NCBI GenBank assembly: GCA_964034945.1
Contig: OZ035963.1
Span: 60,981,182 to 61,045,181 of the forward strand
Direction of reading: 5' to 3'
DNA: 64,000 nucleotides
Source: Chrysopilus asiliformis
Taxonomy: Eukaryota > Arthropoda > Insecta > Diptera > Rhagionidae
The position numbers and the translations under genes were made by a program. Positions 46,426 through 58,040 of this stretch are shown piece after piece. The notes below the pieces were generated by a model. The model was not told where the DNA came from and made no database searches. It was given only the letters and a program-made list of their open reading frames with translations. Numbering within the stretch: the stretch's first letter is position 1; each line of letters begins with the position of its first letter.

Positions 46426-48119
46426 AGAAAAATTTACTGGAAAATCGATTTTCTTGATTTTTTAATGTCCTTCGACACTACAATCTAACACACAAAATTT
46501 ACAATAGTTTAAAGTTAATCACTATTGGATTTTTCAGTAATTCCCAAAACTGTCCATGAATTTTCTTGAAAGCCGAGAAAAAAAAAATCGTTTAGCTTTT
46601 AAATTCTATTGTCCTTTGTGAACCCCTTTTTCCATTCTGTGAATATCGCTTTAATTTCCGGACCCATAAAAATAAAAAATAAATCTGACATGGTCTGTCA
46701 TCAATCACTTAGCCTCTGTGGATGTTGTGGATGGTCGTGTGTGTGCATTTCTCATAGCCGCAGACATCCCCCGACCCCCTTAGCATTGTAATGGAAATGA
46801 AAATACCTTTTGTTGAGCTAATTTGGAGAAAAAATGGCCACCAGATCCGAAGTTCTTTCACATAATTTCATCTTTCGAATAATAGCTTTGGTATTGGTTG
46901 ATCCTGTTTTTCCAATTTCGCACAGAATTTTCTTTCCTTCTCTTTGTGGGGTTGTTGAAATGAAAAAAGAAAAAAAAACTTTTTTGGGTTTCTTTTCGTC
47001 ATTATTCTACCATTGAAAAATATTTCGATCGTTTGTGTTGTTTTTTTTCGGTAGTCACATAAACAGCCAAAATAAACAATAAATTCCAAAATGGCTGATT
47101 TATAGCGTTTTGGGTCCGCGAGTACTTTGAATTCACGTATATTTTGTCAAATAATTGAGTGGAACGCCTTTAAAATCTGATAAATATCAGTCACATAAAT
47201 TGAAAATATTTCATGCTGGAATGTGGCGGAAAGGAAAACTTTTTGTCTGAATGGAGTGGGAATTGATGTGAAGAAAGGGCAATTCTAGTGTCGTCTTCGT
47301 CCTTTTTTTCCACCTTATATTATAGGATGGTTTGTTGTTTTTTTTCACTATTGTTTTCGGTTCATTTTTCTCAAGTTTTTTTTTCTGCGTTGATCTGGTG
47401 TGCATGCAATATAAACTTTTGCCCCAATATACCCGAATCATGGTATATTCCGGGTCACCCGCATTTTTAAGGGGCCAGTGACAATGACAAACATCGTTTA
47501 ATGCCATTAGAGAATTTGATCACGTTTTTTCGTTTGTTTTTCATCTTTTTTTTTATATGCTTTATTTTTTCGGTTCCGTCAAGTTGAATATGGCCCCGTT
47601 TCCCTGGTGATCCCGACTGGCGGAGGGGGGTGGGGGTGTCATTGGTTCAGTTTGACTGCGTGCTACAGTTTGCCATGTATTTATTATAAAAAAAATTAAA
47701 AAATATCTAAAATACCCACACAGAAATATGCGATTCGATGGTCATATAGTATAGAAAAACATTTCAACCTAACATGAAAAATCGCATTTTTTTGTGCGTT
47801 TTACGCTTTGGATGTGAATGCTTTTGTTGAATGGAAAAATAAATAAAAAAAAACGTCTCCGGGATTTGTAAATGGCAGGCCGAACATATTTTCCTCTATG
47901 AACATACGAAATTGGTTTTTCAAGGGATTTTCCTTTTTATTTTCACTCAAGGGCAACATGGCACGTTCCAAAGGCGCATTGAGGCGATATTTTAGTTTTT
48001 AAATGGTGAAATAAATTTTCTCTGTAAAAATTATAAAAAAATCATCTTTAAAATGCGAGTAAGTGAAATACCTTTGAGGCAGTACAAAGAATACTTCCCA
48101 CTAATTTAAGATCTTTCAA
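46426..48119. other. Intergenic, no gene recognised
   Basis: T-rich tracts dominate. Chance frames only (for example 47211-47507 minus), without splice sites or domains. Confidence 0.5.
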
Positions 48120-48240
48120 ACCTCCATCTGTCCTCCTCACACTTTTTCGGCAATCTTTTGTATGTGATTTAGTACTGCCGTCACATTGTGTACACATAGT
48201 AAACCCCCCTCCCCCTAGAAGAGTGACGTATTTCATGGTC
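48120..48240. mobile_element. Family-E MITE fragment
   Basis: CACACTTTTTCGGCAATCTT, TTTGTATGTGATTTAGTACT, GCCGTCACATTGTG and GAGTGACGTATTTCATGG are the E interior and right end. The TA-MITE at 48245 sits directly beside it. Confidence 0.6.
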
Positions 48241-48244
48241 TTTA

Positions 48245-48516
48245 CACTCAGAAAAATGGAGCCTAACTCGACGACCTACATACGGCGTAATTGGCCTCGG
48301 GCAGGCGCGCGTTCGCCTGCATGTGGGCAAGTAAAACTGAGTTGACCTGCGTTCGGAGAAATTCTGAAATTAAGCCTCCAGCAGGTGAAGTAGGGCATTG
48401 GGAGCTGCACGAGTTGACCTTAGATAGGTTAACTCTAACCGCTAGCTGGCTTACAGACACCTCTGTAAGGTCAGAGTTAACCTGACAAAAAGTTGACCTG
48501 GACATTTTTCTGAGTG
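48245..48516 (+). mobile_element. 272-bp TA-flanked MITE, copy 3
   Basis: Same ends and length as copies 1 and 2, flanked by TA at 48243-48244 and 48517-48518. Confidence 0.9.
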
Positions 48517-48691
48517 TAGATAACTCATCTAAATTTATAAATTACTCTAGGTTTTGTGCTCATGTTTGAACCAAATAAATAATTTTTTTAACGAAGAAAC
48601 CATTTTTTCTTATTTTTTAACGAAGTAACCTTTTTTCCCTGTTTTGCACATTCAGTCTCAGTCGAGCAATTTTTTAAAGATTTTTATTTTT

Positions 48692-49235
48692 GACCAGCTT
48701 GCATATTTGTCGTTGCCAGGTTCAAGTTTTTTTTCGTAAAATTTTTTTTTGACCAAAAAACTTTAGAAATAACTTAAAAACTTTAAAAAAAGAAAAACGA
48801 TTGTTTTTTCAGGACTTCCAGTTTGAATTTTGAAGTTCTAAACGCAAATTCGTGACTAGCTAATCCGAAAATCCTTTAACGCCAATGTTCTTGAGGAAAA
48901 ATGGGAAAAATCATATTTGCGGTATCCTTGCAGGATTTTCTATTTCAATTATTTTGAAGTTTTAACACCAGATTCGTGATCAGCGACCCTGAAAACTCCC
49001 GAGGAACTTTTTCAGCCTCTTAACGGGCAAGCTTAATTGCGAAAATCAAGATTTTAAAACGCTAATCCCTATCTACCTCCCATTCACCCCTTCAGGGCTG
49101 GAACTTCGGGAAATCCTTGCATTAGTGGGCACATACGTCATAGAAGGAACATTTTGTGAAAAATTCAGGTTCCTAGCTCCAAGGATTTAGGTTGGGCGTT
49201 GATGAATCAGTCCGCTAGTAGGACACATGTTTTTG
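48692..49235 (+). repeat. Family-C relative, copy 3
   Basis: Starts GCTTGCATATTTGTCGTTGC and ends with AGGATTTAGGTTGGGCGTTG then ATGAATCAGTC. The interior has AACACCAGATTCGTGATCAG then CGACCCTGAAAA. The interior and far end match, in opposite orientation, the repeat at 50795-51485. A family-B core (TTGCGGCGCATTT) follows at 49270. Confidence 0.65.
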
Positions 49236-50789
49236 GGTCTAAAGCAATTTTTCGCAGTGCCTAAATGAAAATTTTCGCTTGCGGCGCATTTGCGATTCAG
49301 TTTTTTATTAATTGAGCTCAAAGTTTAGACCCTGTGAAAAAGTATGTTTACAGCTCTGCTTGAATGGACTGGATTTTATTTTTATGTAGAAACAATTTCG
49401 AATTTGAGGAACCTCTTCTTCTTCTTTATGCTATTAATAAATTTTCATTTAGAATTTTCTCCAACATTGCCAAATGGAAATCATTTTTAATTTAACAAAA
49501 TCGCATGATAAAATCTCTCTAATGTTAAAACTTTTCCACTAAAACTTTTCAAAAATTCGTTTGAGCTCAAAAATCGTGTTTATTATACTTAAACAAGTTC
49601 ATTGAAATTAACCACAAATCAATTTAACGATCGAAGTTAATCTCTTAAATAGATAAAAATTTATTACAGATTTTCTGACTAAAATGTGAATGATTGCCTG
49701 GAAAATATCAGTCCTACGAAAAAAAAATGAATTCCGCTTCGGAAGCCAATGAAAGTAAAGTTTTTCCGGCTGTCTTTATATTGTTTTATAGCAGCAAATC
49801 CTTTAATGCCTTGCAAATTCTTAAAAGAAACAACAATTTAAATTCCGCAAAGTTAAACGAAACGAAAAAATGGAGAAAGTCACATAAACGCCTCAATAAA
49901 ATCAAATTAAGTTTCTAATGGACCATTCTGGTCGCCCATCAATCTGAATACGTTGCTCCAGTTTCATCGGAAATAATCCAGCATAAAGTCCGCCTTAAAC
50001 AAAGTCAAGTTTTTCCATGTAGCATGTGAAAATTTTCGTACGGATGCTCAATGTATGCTGTTTGTAGGCTAACCAACGAATATACCGACGAGTATTTTAT
50101 TTTTCTATCTTTCTCCAGACTAGAGATTTTCATGATATCTGTCTGCTCTTTTCGGTTTGTATTGGAATTTATCTTCATTGCAGGACCAAATAGTAACGAA
50201 TTAAGTGACACCAAGAAGGAAATAAAAGTGTCAACCTAAAGACTTACCACTGATTAATGATGTATTCCATTAAAAGTCCATTCATGTTGTGAATACTGAA
50301 GAATTTCCAGGTTAATAGTTTTATTTAAACGAATAAACTAAGTGAAAATATTACAAGCAGCCGAGAATGTTGTGGAAATTTAGAAAGACAAAAACATTTA
50401 CTATGGGAAAACTCTGTGTAGATCTGCCCACCTTTTAAGAGTTACTAGCCTTTAGGCCGAAAGGGTAAAAGTTTTTTTTCACTATCTTGAGTTATCCTTT
50501 TCCACCTTTTCACCAAGAAAAAAAAATAGTTTAACAGAGGTATTTTAATGCTCTGCGGTAACGAAATGTTCCTTATTTCTATAAAATTTCGGACTAAATC
50601 TGATTCTTAGAAAATGGTTAACGAGGGTGAAGCGTAATTCCTACTGCCGACTAAAAAAATCCTTGACCTTCAACTACAAACACCGTTGACTGTCAAGAAA
50701 AATCATTGACTGTGGACCAAAAATCGCTTGACCTTCAACTACCGGCATCTTTTAATTAAAATCACAGGTTTTTTTTTTGAATTTTTGTT
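49236..50789. other. Intergenic, no gene recognised
   Basis: Frames at 49694-49918 and 50051-50239 lack splice sites and domains. A short CCTTGACCTTCAACTAC motif is repeated near 50660-50740. Confidence 0.5.
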
Positions 50790-50794
50790 ATCTA

Positions 50795-51485
50795 TGTATA
50801 TAAAATCCTTTAAATTGATTGACTGACTGACATACTGATTCATCAACGCCCAGCCCAAATCCCTGGATCTAGCAACTTGAAGCTTTCACAGTATGTCCCA
50901 ACCACCACGTAGGCGCTCACTAAGGCGGGGTTTTCCAAAATTTTACCGCTAAGGGGGTAAACGGGGGGAAAGGGGGTTTGGGTGTTTTTAAACCGCGATT
51001 TTCGCCATGAATCTTGCTCAATAGGAAGCTGAAAAGTTCACTCGGAGGTTTTCGGGGTCGCGAATTTTACGAATCTGGTGTTAGAGAATCTGGTGTTAGA
51101 GAATCTGGTGCTAGAGAATCTGGTGTTAGAGAATCTGGTGTTAGAGAATCTGGTGTTAGAGAATCTGGTGTTAGAGAATCTGGTGTTATAGAATCTGGTG
51201 TTAGAGAATCTGGTGTTAGAGAATCTGGTGTTAGAGAATCTGGTGTTAGAGAATCTGGTGTTAGATGGTGTTAGAAACGGAAGGTCCTGAAAGGATAACG
51301 AAAAATATCCTAGGGGGTTTCCAGGGTCGCTGATCATGAATCCGGTGTTAGACTAATCCGCAACGGAGAGTCCTGCAAGGATAAGATTTTTCTCAAAAGT
51401 TTTTAAGTTCTTTCCGGTTTTCTTCGTATTTTAAAACTTATATACAAAAAACTTAACCCGGCAACAGTCGGGTATGCTAGCTAGT
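50795..51485 (-). repeat. Family-C relative, copy 4, with 15-bp array
   Basis: Opposite orientation to copy 3: it begins TATGTATATAAAATCC, then GACTGACTGACATACTG and TTCATCAACGCCCAGCCC. It ends ACTTAACCCGGCAACAGTCG followed by GGTATGCTAGC. The interior contains the first 15-bp minisatellite. Confidence 0.7.
51071..51265. repeat. 15-bp minisatellite, 13 units
   Basis: Units of GAATCTGGTGTTAGA. Variant GCTAGA occurs in unit 3 and variant TTATA in unit 8. Both strands are open (ESGVR / NTRFS translations) but this is a consequence of the 15-bp period. Confidence 0.95.
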
Positions 51486-51623
51486 ATACAATATTTGGAG
51501 TCTACATATAGTGTAGGGGGGAAAGGGGGTTTGGGTGTTTTTAAACCGCGATTTTCGCCATGAATCTTGCTCAATAGGAAGCTGAAAAGTTCACTCGGAG
51601 GTTTTCGGGGTCGCGAATTTTAC

Positions 51624-51878
51624 GAATCTGGTGTTAGAGAATCTGGTGTTAGAGAATCTGGTGCTAGAGAATCTGGTGTTAGAGAATCTGGTGTTAGAGA
51701 ATCTGGTGTTAGAGAATCTGGTGCTAGAGAATCTGGTGTTAGAGAATCTGGTGTTAGAGAATCTGGTGTTAGAGAATCTGGTGTTAGAGAATCTGGTGTT
51801 ATAGAATCTGGTGTTAGAGAATCTGGTGTTAGAGAATCTGGTGTTAGAGAATCTGGTGTTAGAGAATCTGGTGTTAGA
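51624..51878. repeat. 15-bp minisatellite, 17 units
   Basis: Second copy of the array. Variant GCTAGA occurs in units 3 and 7 and variant TTATA in unit 12, which identifies the extra four units as a duplicated internal block. Confidence 0.95.
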
Positions 51879-52128
51879 TGGTGTTAGAAACGGAAGGTCC
51901 TGAAAGGATAACGAAAAATATCCTAGGGGGTTTCCAGGGTCGCTGATCATGAATCCGGTGTTAGACTAATCCGCAACGGAGAGTCCTGCAAGGATAAGAT
52001 TTTTCTCAAAAGTTTTTAAGTTCTTTCCGGTTTTCTTCGTATTTTAAAACTTATATACAAAAAACTTAACCCGGCAACAGTCGGGTATGCTAGCTAGTAT
52101 ACAATATTTGGAGTCTACATATAGTGTA

Positions 52129-53672
52129 GAGTCGTCAAGTTTGTTTGTTCGGCAGTTTAAATATTAAGATTTACTAGTCATCTATCGGCATGTAATTGCG
52201 CCAAATCGCGAGTACTCACGACTACTATCTGCACTGTTTTAAAACAAATAACTGAACCATTTAAATACTTTTTTACCATCCCGATTTTCCGTACTAAAAT
52301 CAATTAGGAAATCACAGAAAGACATTCCACTGATAAGTTATACTTTATTTCAGTCTTGCGTCGCATTACTTTTCTGTCTTGAATTTTCTACAGCTTTTTG
52401 TTCAAGAAAAATCCCTTCAAGATACGATGCTTTTGAATCGTTTCTCTTTTGTATTTGCTTCACTTCATTCAATATATTTTTGTTCAGCAAATTAAAAAAG
52501 GGTTGGAGAAATGATAAGATTTTTTTTCATTTTTTCCATCTTCGACCAATTTTGCTCAAATCGTAAAATTGCGAAACTCACTGAACTGTGCGACATTTTT
52601 CATTGACTTGCCAAAATGAATTTATTGAACTTTCAAAATGAAACATTTTTTTTGCTGTTTCAGAAAAGTTTTACCGATTTTTTTCAACTAAAAGTTTGTA
52701 CGAATTGTCATTCGAAGGATTGGAAATTAAGAAAATTTCTTAAATACCATACAAAATAAAGGATAAATTTTTTTAAAGGGGCGAATTTTAAACTACAAAT
52801 GGCTGTAATATTTCAACGAAAATTAAGAGGAATTTCGTGCTTAATGAAACCGAATTAGAAAATTTATTTATTATTAATAAGACCATATTATTATACGTTT
52901 TCTCTTTAGAAGTAAACAAACCACTTAACAGAGGCAAACTAATTCGTAAATTGCCCTATCAAGATGACAAATAGATGTTTGATATGGCACTTTTTTATCC
53001 TATTCAATAGATTTTCGGCCTCATCTTATCTTTATTATAGTTGGTCGATGAAAATATTCCGTCTAAGCCATATCTAGTATCGTATAGAAATTGTTGACCA
53101 TCGTCCATGACCATACAGTAACGCATCGTTCACACAATCGTAAAAAGAGGCTTTGGAAAAATTGTGGCCGCACAAATGGATGAAAATTTCATCTCTGAAT
53201 CAATGGCCAACAATTTGTTAGTGATCTGATGATTTATAGCGAAATATTACCATTTCACCGTATTATTGGGACATATATCTGAAATACGATATTTTTGTAC
53301 AAATTTATCATCAAAAGGGTATTTGGTTTCAGTTCCAAAAGGCATAGCAAAAGGATTCAGTTACCAGTAACGATAAAACGTAGATTTTTGGGAGGTAAAG
53401 ATTCTCATAAAGAAAAATCTCAGTTCAAAATAATCGATTTTCTGATTAATCCACTCGGTCTACTAAATTTTTGAAAACAAGTCGACCGTCAACTGAATGG
53501 TTCCCTCAGTAGTTGACAATCAACTTATCAACTTGATTTTTTAATGAATATTATGGATGCATCAGTTAACAGGCTAACGCCCTACTGAAAAGAGGTAGAA
53601 AGTAGAGGGAGGAAGGAAAAACTAGAAGTGAAGGGAGGGGGAGGGAGCTTTCCAGTTGATAAAAAATTTCAG
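52129..53672. other. Intergenic, no gene recognised
   Basis: AT-rich, without delimited repeats or supportable exons. Confidence 0.5.
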
Positions 53673-53840
53673 GTCTCCGGAATTCATTTCTCTTGTAAAT
53701 CCTTCTGTAACAATTTCAGTGCTAGCGTCAGACATTTTTCTGAGGTGTCGCATTGGGAAACCTTTGAAGACGTTTGTCAGTGCGATGCATCAAATTAAGA
53801 TAAGCGACAGCTCACGGTTCGGTTCTGTATGCGTCCGTAG
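53673..53840 (+). CDS. Candidate internal exon, weakly immunoglobulin-like
   Basis: AAAATTTCAG precedes and GTAGGTGAAA follows a 168-nt block open in one frame, phase 2 at both ends. The peptide contains SPEFISLVNPSVTISVLASD then IFLRCRIGKPLKTF. This faintly recalls the B-to-C strand region of an Ig domain (V-x-L-A ... L-x-C), but the expected Trp after the Cys is missing. The frame continues to a stop just past the donor. No partner exon is known. It could be a decayed exon or chance. Confidence 0.25.
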
Positions 53841-55593
53841 GTGAAAACTTTCGTTAAGGTAGACCTTTGAAATTATGAAAAGGGGATCAGAATCCATTCA
53901 GGACTACAAAATATATTCAGGATTACAGAATATAGCAGGTGTGGGGTTTGTAGAGAGGAGAGGGGAGAGGGTATATATGGTAATCAAAAATCTTTCTGAG
54001 AGCTAACCTATCTAATGTTAAAAACCCGATCTAAACCCATACAAGATTACAAGGAGAGGGATTTAGAGAGAGGAGATAGGGTTGTTATAAGTGGGAGAAA
54101 ATTTCCTTTAAGGGCTGACCTCTTCAATGGTCGAAACCGTATCCGAATCTCATCAGCAGTTCAATAGATATCGGGAGAAAGGGTAAAAAGGAAGAGAAAT
54201 TTGAAAAACACGATAACCTATAAGTTTCATTAAGATCGGTTCAAATAAAAAAGATTTTTTAACTTAAAATTTAAAGTTCTTTTTCGAAGAGCCGGAAATT
54301 TTAGAATTTTTCAAGCGAGAAGTTTATAGGATCCCCTAAATAATTTAACAACTTAAGAGTGAAAAAAGAAGCAATACTTATCTCTTTTTCACTCCCAAAC
54401 TCAATCGCTTTCCTTTAGTATCTTAACTGCTCTCTCACTCGATATGTTCGAATTTATTTTCCGCCATCCATGTTATTTTCTTCCACCACCGTTGTTACAT
54501 ACATAATGAAAAATTTTCACTTGACTCTTAATTTCACGCAAATTTTTCAGGTTTGAAAATATTTTTTAACAATTTGATTTAAAGATATGGTTTAAAACAG
54601 GCATCATCAGCTAGTGGCTCGGCTGGCTCATCACACAGATAGGCTTCAACAGCGTAGCCCTATAATCGACTTTTTATTGTGTGCTGTAATGCTTGTGTGT
54701 GCGGATTCGGATCGCAGGAATAAAACGAATCGTGCTTTGAGTTGGAATCGGGGCATTATTAGCATGACGCATTTCATTTTAAATCAGTTCGTGTCAAGCC
54801 ATTGCCGCGGAAGGTTGTGTTTCATTGAACTGTATTTTTATTTGTAGTAGTAATAAATTTTGATTGTAAATTTTGATTATAAAGGAAGCGACAGTTACTT
54901 TGATGGTTTAAAACCATATCTGATATGGTTTAAAAATCCAGGTGTGTGGAGTCGGAATCTGAGTGAGAGTCGGAGTTATTAGTTGTTGTACGGGGTCGGA
55001 GACGGAGCAGTTAAAAAAAAGCTAAAACTCTGATTCCGGCAAACAAAATTTAAACACTAAAAATTTAAAAATTCTCTATCAAACTCGGCGGAAAATTTGG
55101 GTTTAGTTTTTCAACTTCACTCAACATTTCAACCGACGTTTTTTAAAAATTGAATTTTCGATTTTTTCAACTTCTAGGTTCAGTTTTTCAACTTTTTAGA
55201 GTTTAAATATGCCTTTTTTAAACAACGTTGTTGAAAATGTATACCTCAAAAACTAAATTTTATACTTGAGATTTAATTTCGAATCTCGTCTATAGCAAGA
55301 ACAATTTATGGCGGAAGAAAATGCTTTAATAAAAACATCCTTACAAATTTACGATTTTCTTCTGAGAAAAAACCTTACAAATGTTGGAATTTATCGTTTC
55401 AAAAATTCCTTACAAATCTGCAAAGCATCTATAGTTCGCAATGTGCAACTATTTCAGGTTAGGTTTAAAATATCAACATTCAATTGAAAAATTTCGACGG
55501 TTGAAAAGGTTTTTTGTGGTCTTTTTGGTTGGACATCTAAAGTATTTGATGTAAATTTTGAACTGTTTTAGTTTGAAAATTCAGTTTTTTATA
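53841..55593. other. Intergenic, low-complexity patches
   Basis: 53880-53960 and 54040-54090 repeat ATTCAGGATTACA and GAGAGGAGAGGGGAGAGGG motifs. 54938-55010 is a degraded GGAGTCGGA repeat. A family-E-like end (TTAGCATGACGCATTTCATT) lies at 54760. No gene is supported. Confidence 0.5.
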
Positions 55594-56154
55594 CAGGGTG
55601 GGCCAGAATAGACGCGGGGGTTTGAATTCTTTATAAATTTTTTATTTTAGCGAAACCTATAATTTTTTTTCAAATACATGTAGTTGATTGATGAGGAATA
55701 TTTTTGGTCTAAACATGGAAAATTATATCCCGCAAGTGGTGGCCATTTTCTGCTTCGCAAATCCGTGCTCTTTCCAAGACATTTTCCATAACCTTTCGTG
55801 TTATGGCCTCGATTTCACTGCGAATGTTGGTTTTCAATTGGCTGATGGTTGTTGGCTTGTTGACGTACACCTTTTCTTTCAAATATCCCCAAAGGAAACA
55901 ATCTGGAGTCGTTAGATCAGGTGAACGCGGAGGCCAATTGAAATCGCTTCTTTTCGAAATAATGCGTCCGCCAAACATGTCCCGTAAAAGAGCCATTGAG
56001 CCCACCGCCCACCGGTTCGTTGTTCTATTGTGTACAGGTCCATTTTAAATTGCCCAAGTCTTCTTAACAAAATGCTGAAACAAAATTAAAAAAATAAAAA
56101 TAAAAAAAAAGTTATAAAGACTTCAAACCCCTGCGTCTATTCTGGCCCACCCTG
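55594..56154 (-). mobile_element. Internally deleted mariner/Tc1 element
   Basis: TA (55592-55593, 56155-56156) flanks inverted ends CAGGGTGGGCCAGAATAGAC, which match over about 33 bp with one difference. 561 bp. It retains both ends of a transposase gene on the minus strand and has lost the middle, a typical non-autonomous deletion derivative. Confidence 0.9.
55709..56043 (-). pseudogene. Mariner/Tc1-family transposase, start and end only
   Basis: The minus strand begins ATG at 56043 with MDLYTIEQR, a plausible transposase N terminus, and then jumps to the C-terminal third. The latter carries NWPPRSPDLTTPDCFLWGYL followed by KEKVYVNKPTTISQLK and ends GHHLRDIIFHV. The Asp in the TPDCFLW motif corresponds to the third catalytic residue of the DDE/D triad; the other two are deleted. 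The two parts are in different reading frames, so no protein is expected. Confidence 0.85.
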
Positions 56155-57525
56155 TACTTAAAAGTTAATCAAAATATTCACTTTTTAAACCTAAAAAGTT
56201 GGAAAAATGAACCTCAATTTTTCCCGAGTACATCACAACTGAAATTTTGAAGAAAATTAGTAAAATATTTGAAGAAAATCACTTGCTTAAAAATAATCAA
56301 TGAAACTGAAGTAAATTGTAGACAAATAGTAGTAAATTTTCTTAGCTATTAACATTTTTAATCTTAATTTCATCGTGTGCAATATTTTTCTTCATTAAGC
56401 GGTGGTATACTGTAATTTAAGCTCCCTGTGATTACAGTTTAAAATTATGGGCTATTCCTTGCACGCCATGCCAATTATGGCACTACGAGAATTCTATATG
56501 AAAACGCAAGTAATGAGAGAGAATTACAATTCCGTTCCGTGATAATGGCGTTGATTTCCCCCGTCGAAACGGAAAACTATTATCTACCGAAACTGTTCCG
56601 TGGGTTTTTTATATATCAACATTAGAAGAATAGTGAATATTGTTCGCTTTCTGATCTATTTCCCTATTTTTTCGTTTTCTTTAAAAAAAAGTAGTACTTC
56701 CGGATGGTATTATCTTCTAAGAATGCCGCCAAATTGTCGAAGAAAAAAAAATGAATGAATGAATGACGAGAGAAATTCGTTGGGAAGAATTAAATTCAAT
56801 TTGGTGTTTTTTTTTTTGATAGTTCAAGAAAAGTAGCGAACATTAGTTTATATTTAATACGCTTTGAGAATTCTCGTACCTATATGTTATTAAATTTTTC
56901 ATTTCAAAGTTTAAAACTTGCGAATAAAACATTGGGAAAAGCAGATGTTCAGCAATGATGAAATTCAAAGGTTTTAATATTTCTTTTACTATAGAACTAA
57001 GGATGGGCCACATATAAACAAGGGAAAGATGAATATTTTTCAGGAGATGTGAATTCCTTAGATGGAATTATTCGAGCAAAGTTCAAAAGGAAGTTTCTGC
57101 ACAAATGCGTTCAAATTTTCACTATAAAAATACTTTGGACTTTGTGGAAAGCATGGTTAATAGAACGAGTTTGAGTATGAATTTGTGGGAAAAGAAACAG
57201 TTTTCAGTAGCGTGGAATTACAATTTTTTTCGTCAACTCTTTTTAGCATAAAAAGTTTTTCAACTATGCTTTGTTAGAAATCTTGTATATTGAAGTAAAC
57301 TCATATGTGGTGCTTGCGATGGAGAATTTATAACGCGATAAAAATTAATAATTACAGTTTCAGTTCCACATGGAAACACTTTGCAAATTTTGAAAGTACT
57401 TGCAGCTCAACAGTTTTTAGTTTTCAAGAGTTTTTGAAACCCTCTCACTATTCATTCATAAACCTTCCCTTCTTCATATTGATCCACCGCTTCCTAACAC
57501 AATTCTATCATTTTTGTTATATTAG
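56155..57525. other. Intergenic, no gene recognised
   Basis: AT-rich. The only longer frame (57305-57616, plus) ends in a GGAGGGGAGG low-complexity tract and has no other support. Confidence 0.5.
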
Positions 57526-58040
57526 GGTGACCATATTTTTTCGATCATTCAGGGACATGTTGAGCGAGGAGAAGGAGGGAGGGGAGGGGGAGGGGTGGAG
57601 AGGGGAGGGGCGATGAAGCGGAACACCAACGAAACAACAAATTTGATATAAAAATTAAAACTTGATTGATACGAAAACCACGAAGACACAATTCAGAAAT
57701 GTGCGTCGCAGGCGAAATTTTTTTAACAGACTGCGGTGTAATTATTTAAATTGAAAGCTACATAGTTCCAAGCAAAAATCAACCTAACTCTTCGTGCCCT
57801 TTTGATACCAAAAAAAACCCCGCGCGAAAATCGTAAGAACCTGTACTAAGTGAAATGCGCCGCAGGCTAAATCTTTTGAAATACAAGCCCCTTTGCGAAA
57901 AAATGTAAAATTTACTGCAACTTCTAGCCGAAGTATAGTATTTTTTGCATATTTAGGAATCATTTTTTCCTGCTTTTTATAATATATAACAAATTGAAAA
58001 ATCCCGGACAAAACCTTAGGGACGCAAAGACAACATGCTT
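57526..58040. repeat. Family-B repeat, probably near full length
   Basis: Left end TTAGGGTGACCATATTTTTT, a purine-rich GGGAGGGGAGG tract, and B units GTGCGTCGCAGGCGAAATTT (57701) and AATGCGCCGCAGGCTAAATC (57854). Then AACTTCTAGCCGAAGTATAG and a CCCGGACAAAACCTTAGGGA end. The outer blocks are shared with 13800-13950, 20350-20435 and 30000-30050. Confidence 0.6.

Larger units (their letters stand above)
50963..52128. repeat. Tandem segmental duplication, 553 and 613 bp
   Basis: Unit 1 (50963-51515) and unit 2 (51516-52128) appear identical outside the minisatellite. Unit 2 is longer by exactly 60 bp, four repeats of 15. The breakpoint joins GTGTA to GGGGGGAAAGGGGG, and the duplicated piece includes unique sequence beyond the family-C end. 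It is therefore a duplication of DNA, not a second transposition. Confidence 0.9.

Noticed and set aside
51071..51878. CRISPR-like regular spacing
   Set aside because: Units are contiguous 15-mers without unique spacers, in a eukaryotic repeat.
51014..51950. Frames encoding ESGVR or NTRFS repeats
   Set aside because: Direct product of a 15-bp minisatellite in a mobile repeat; open on both strands, no other coding evidence.
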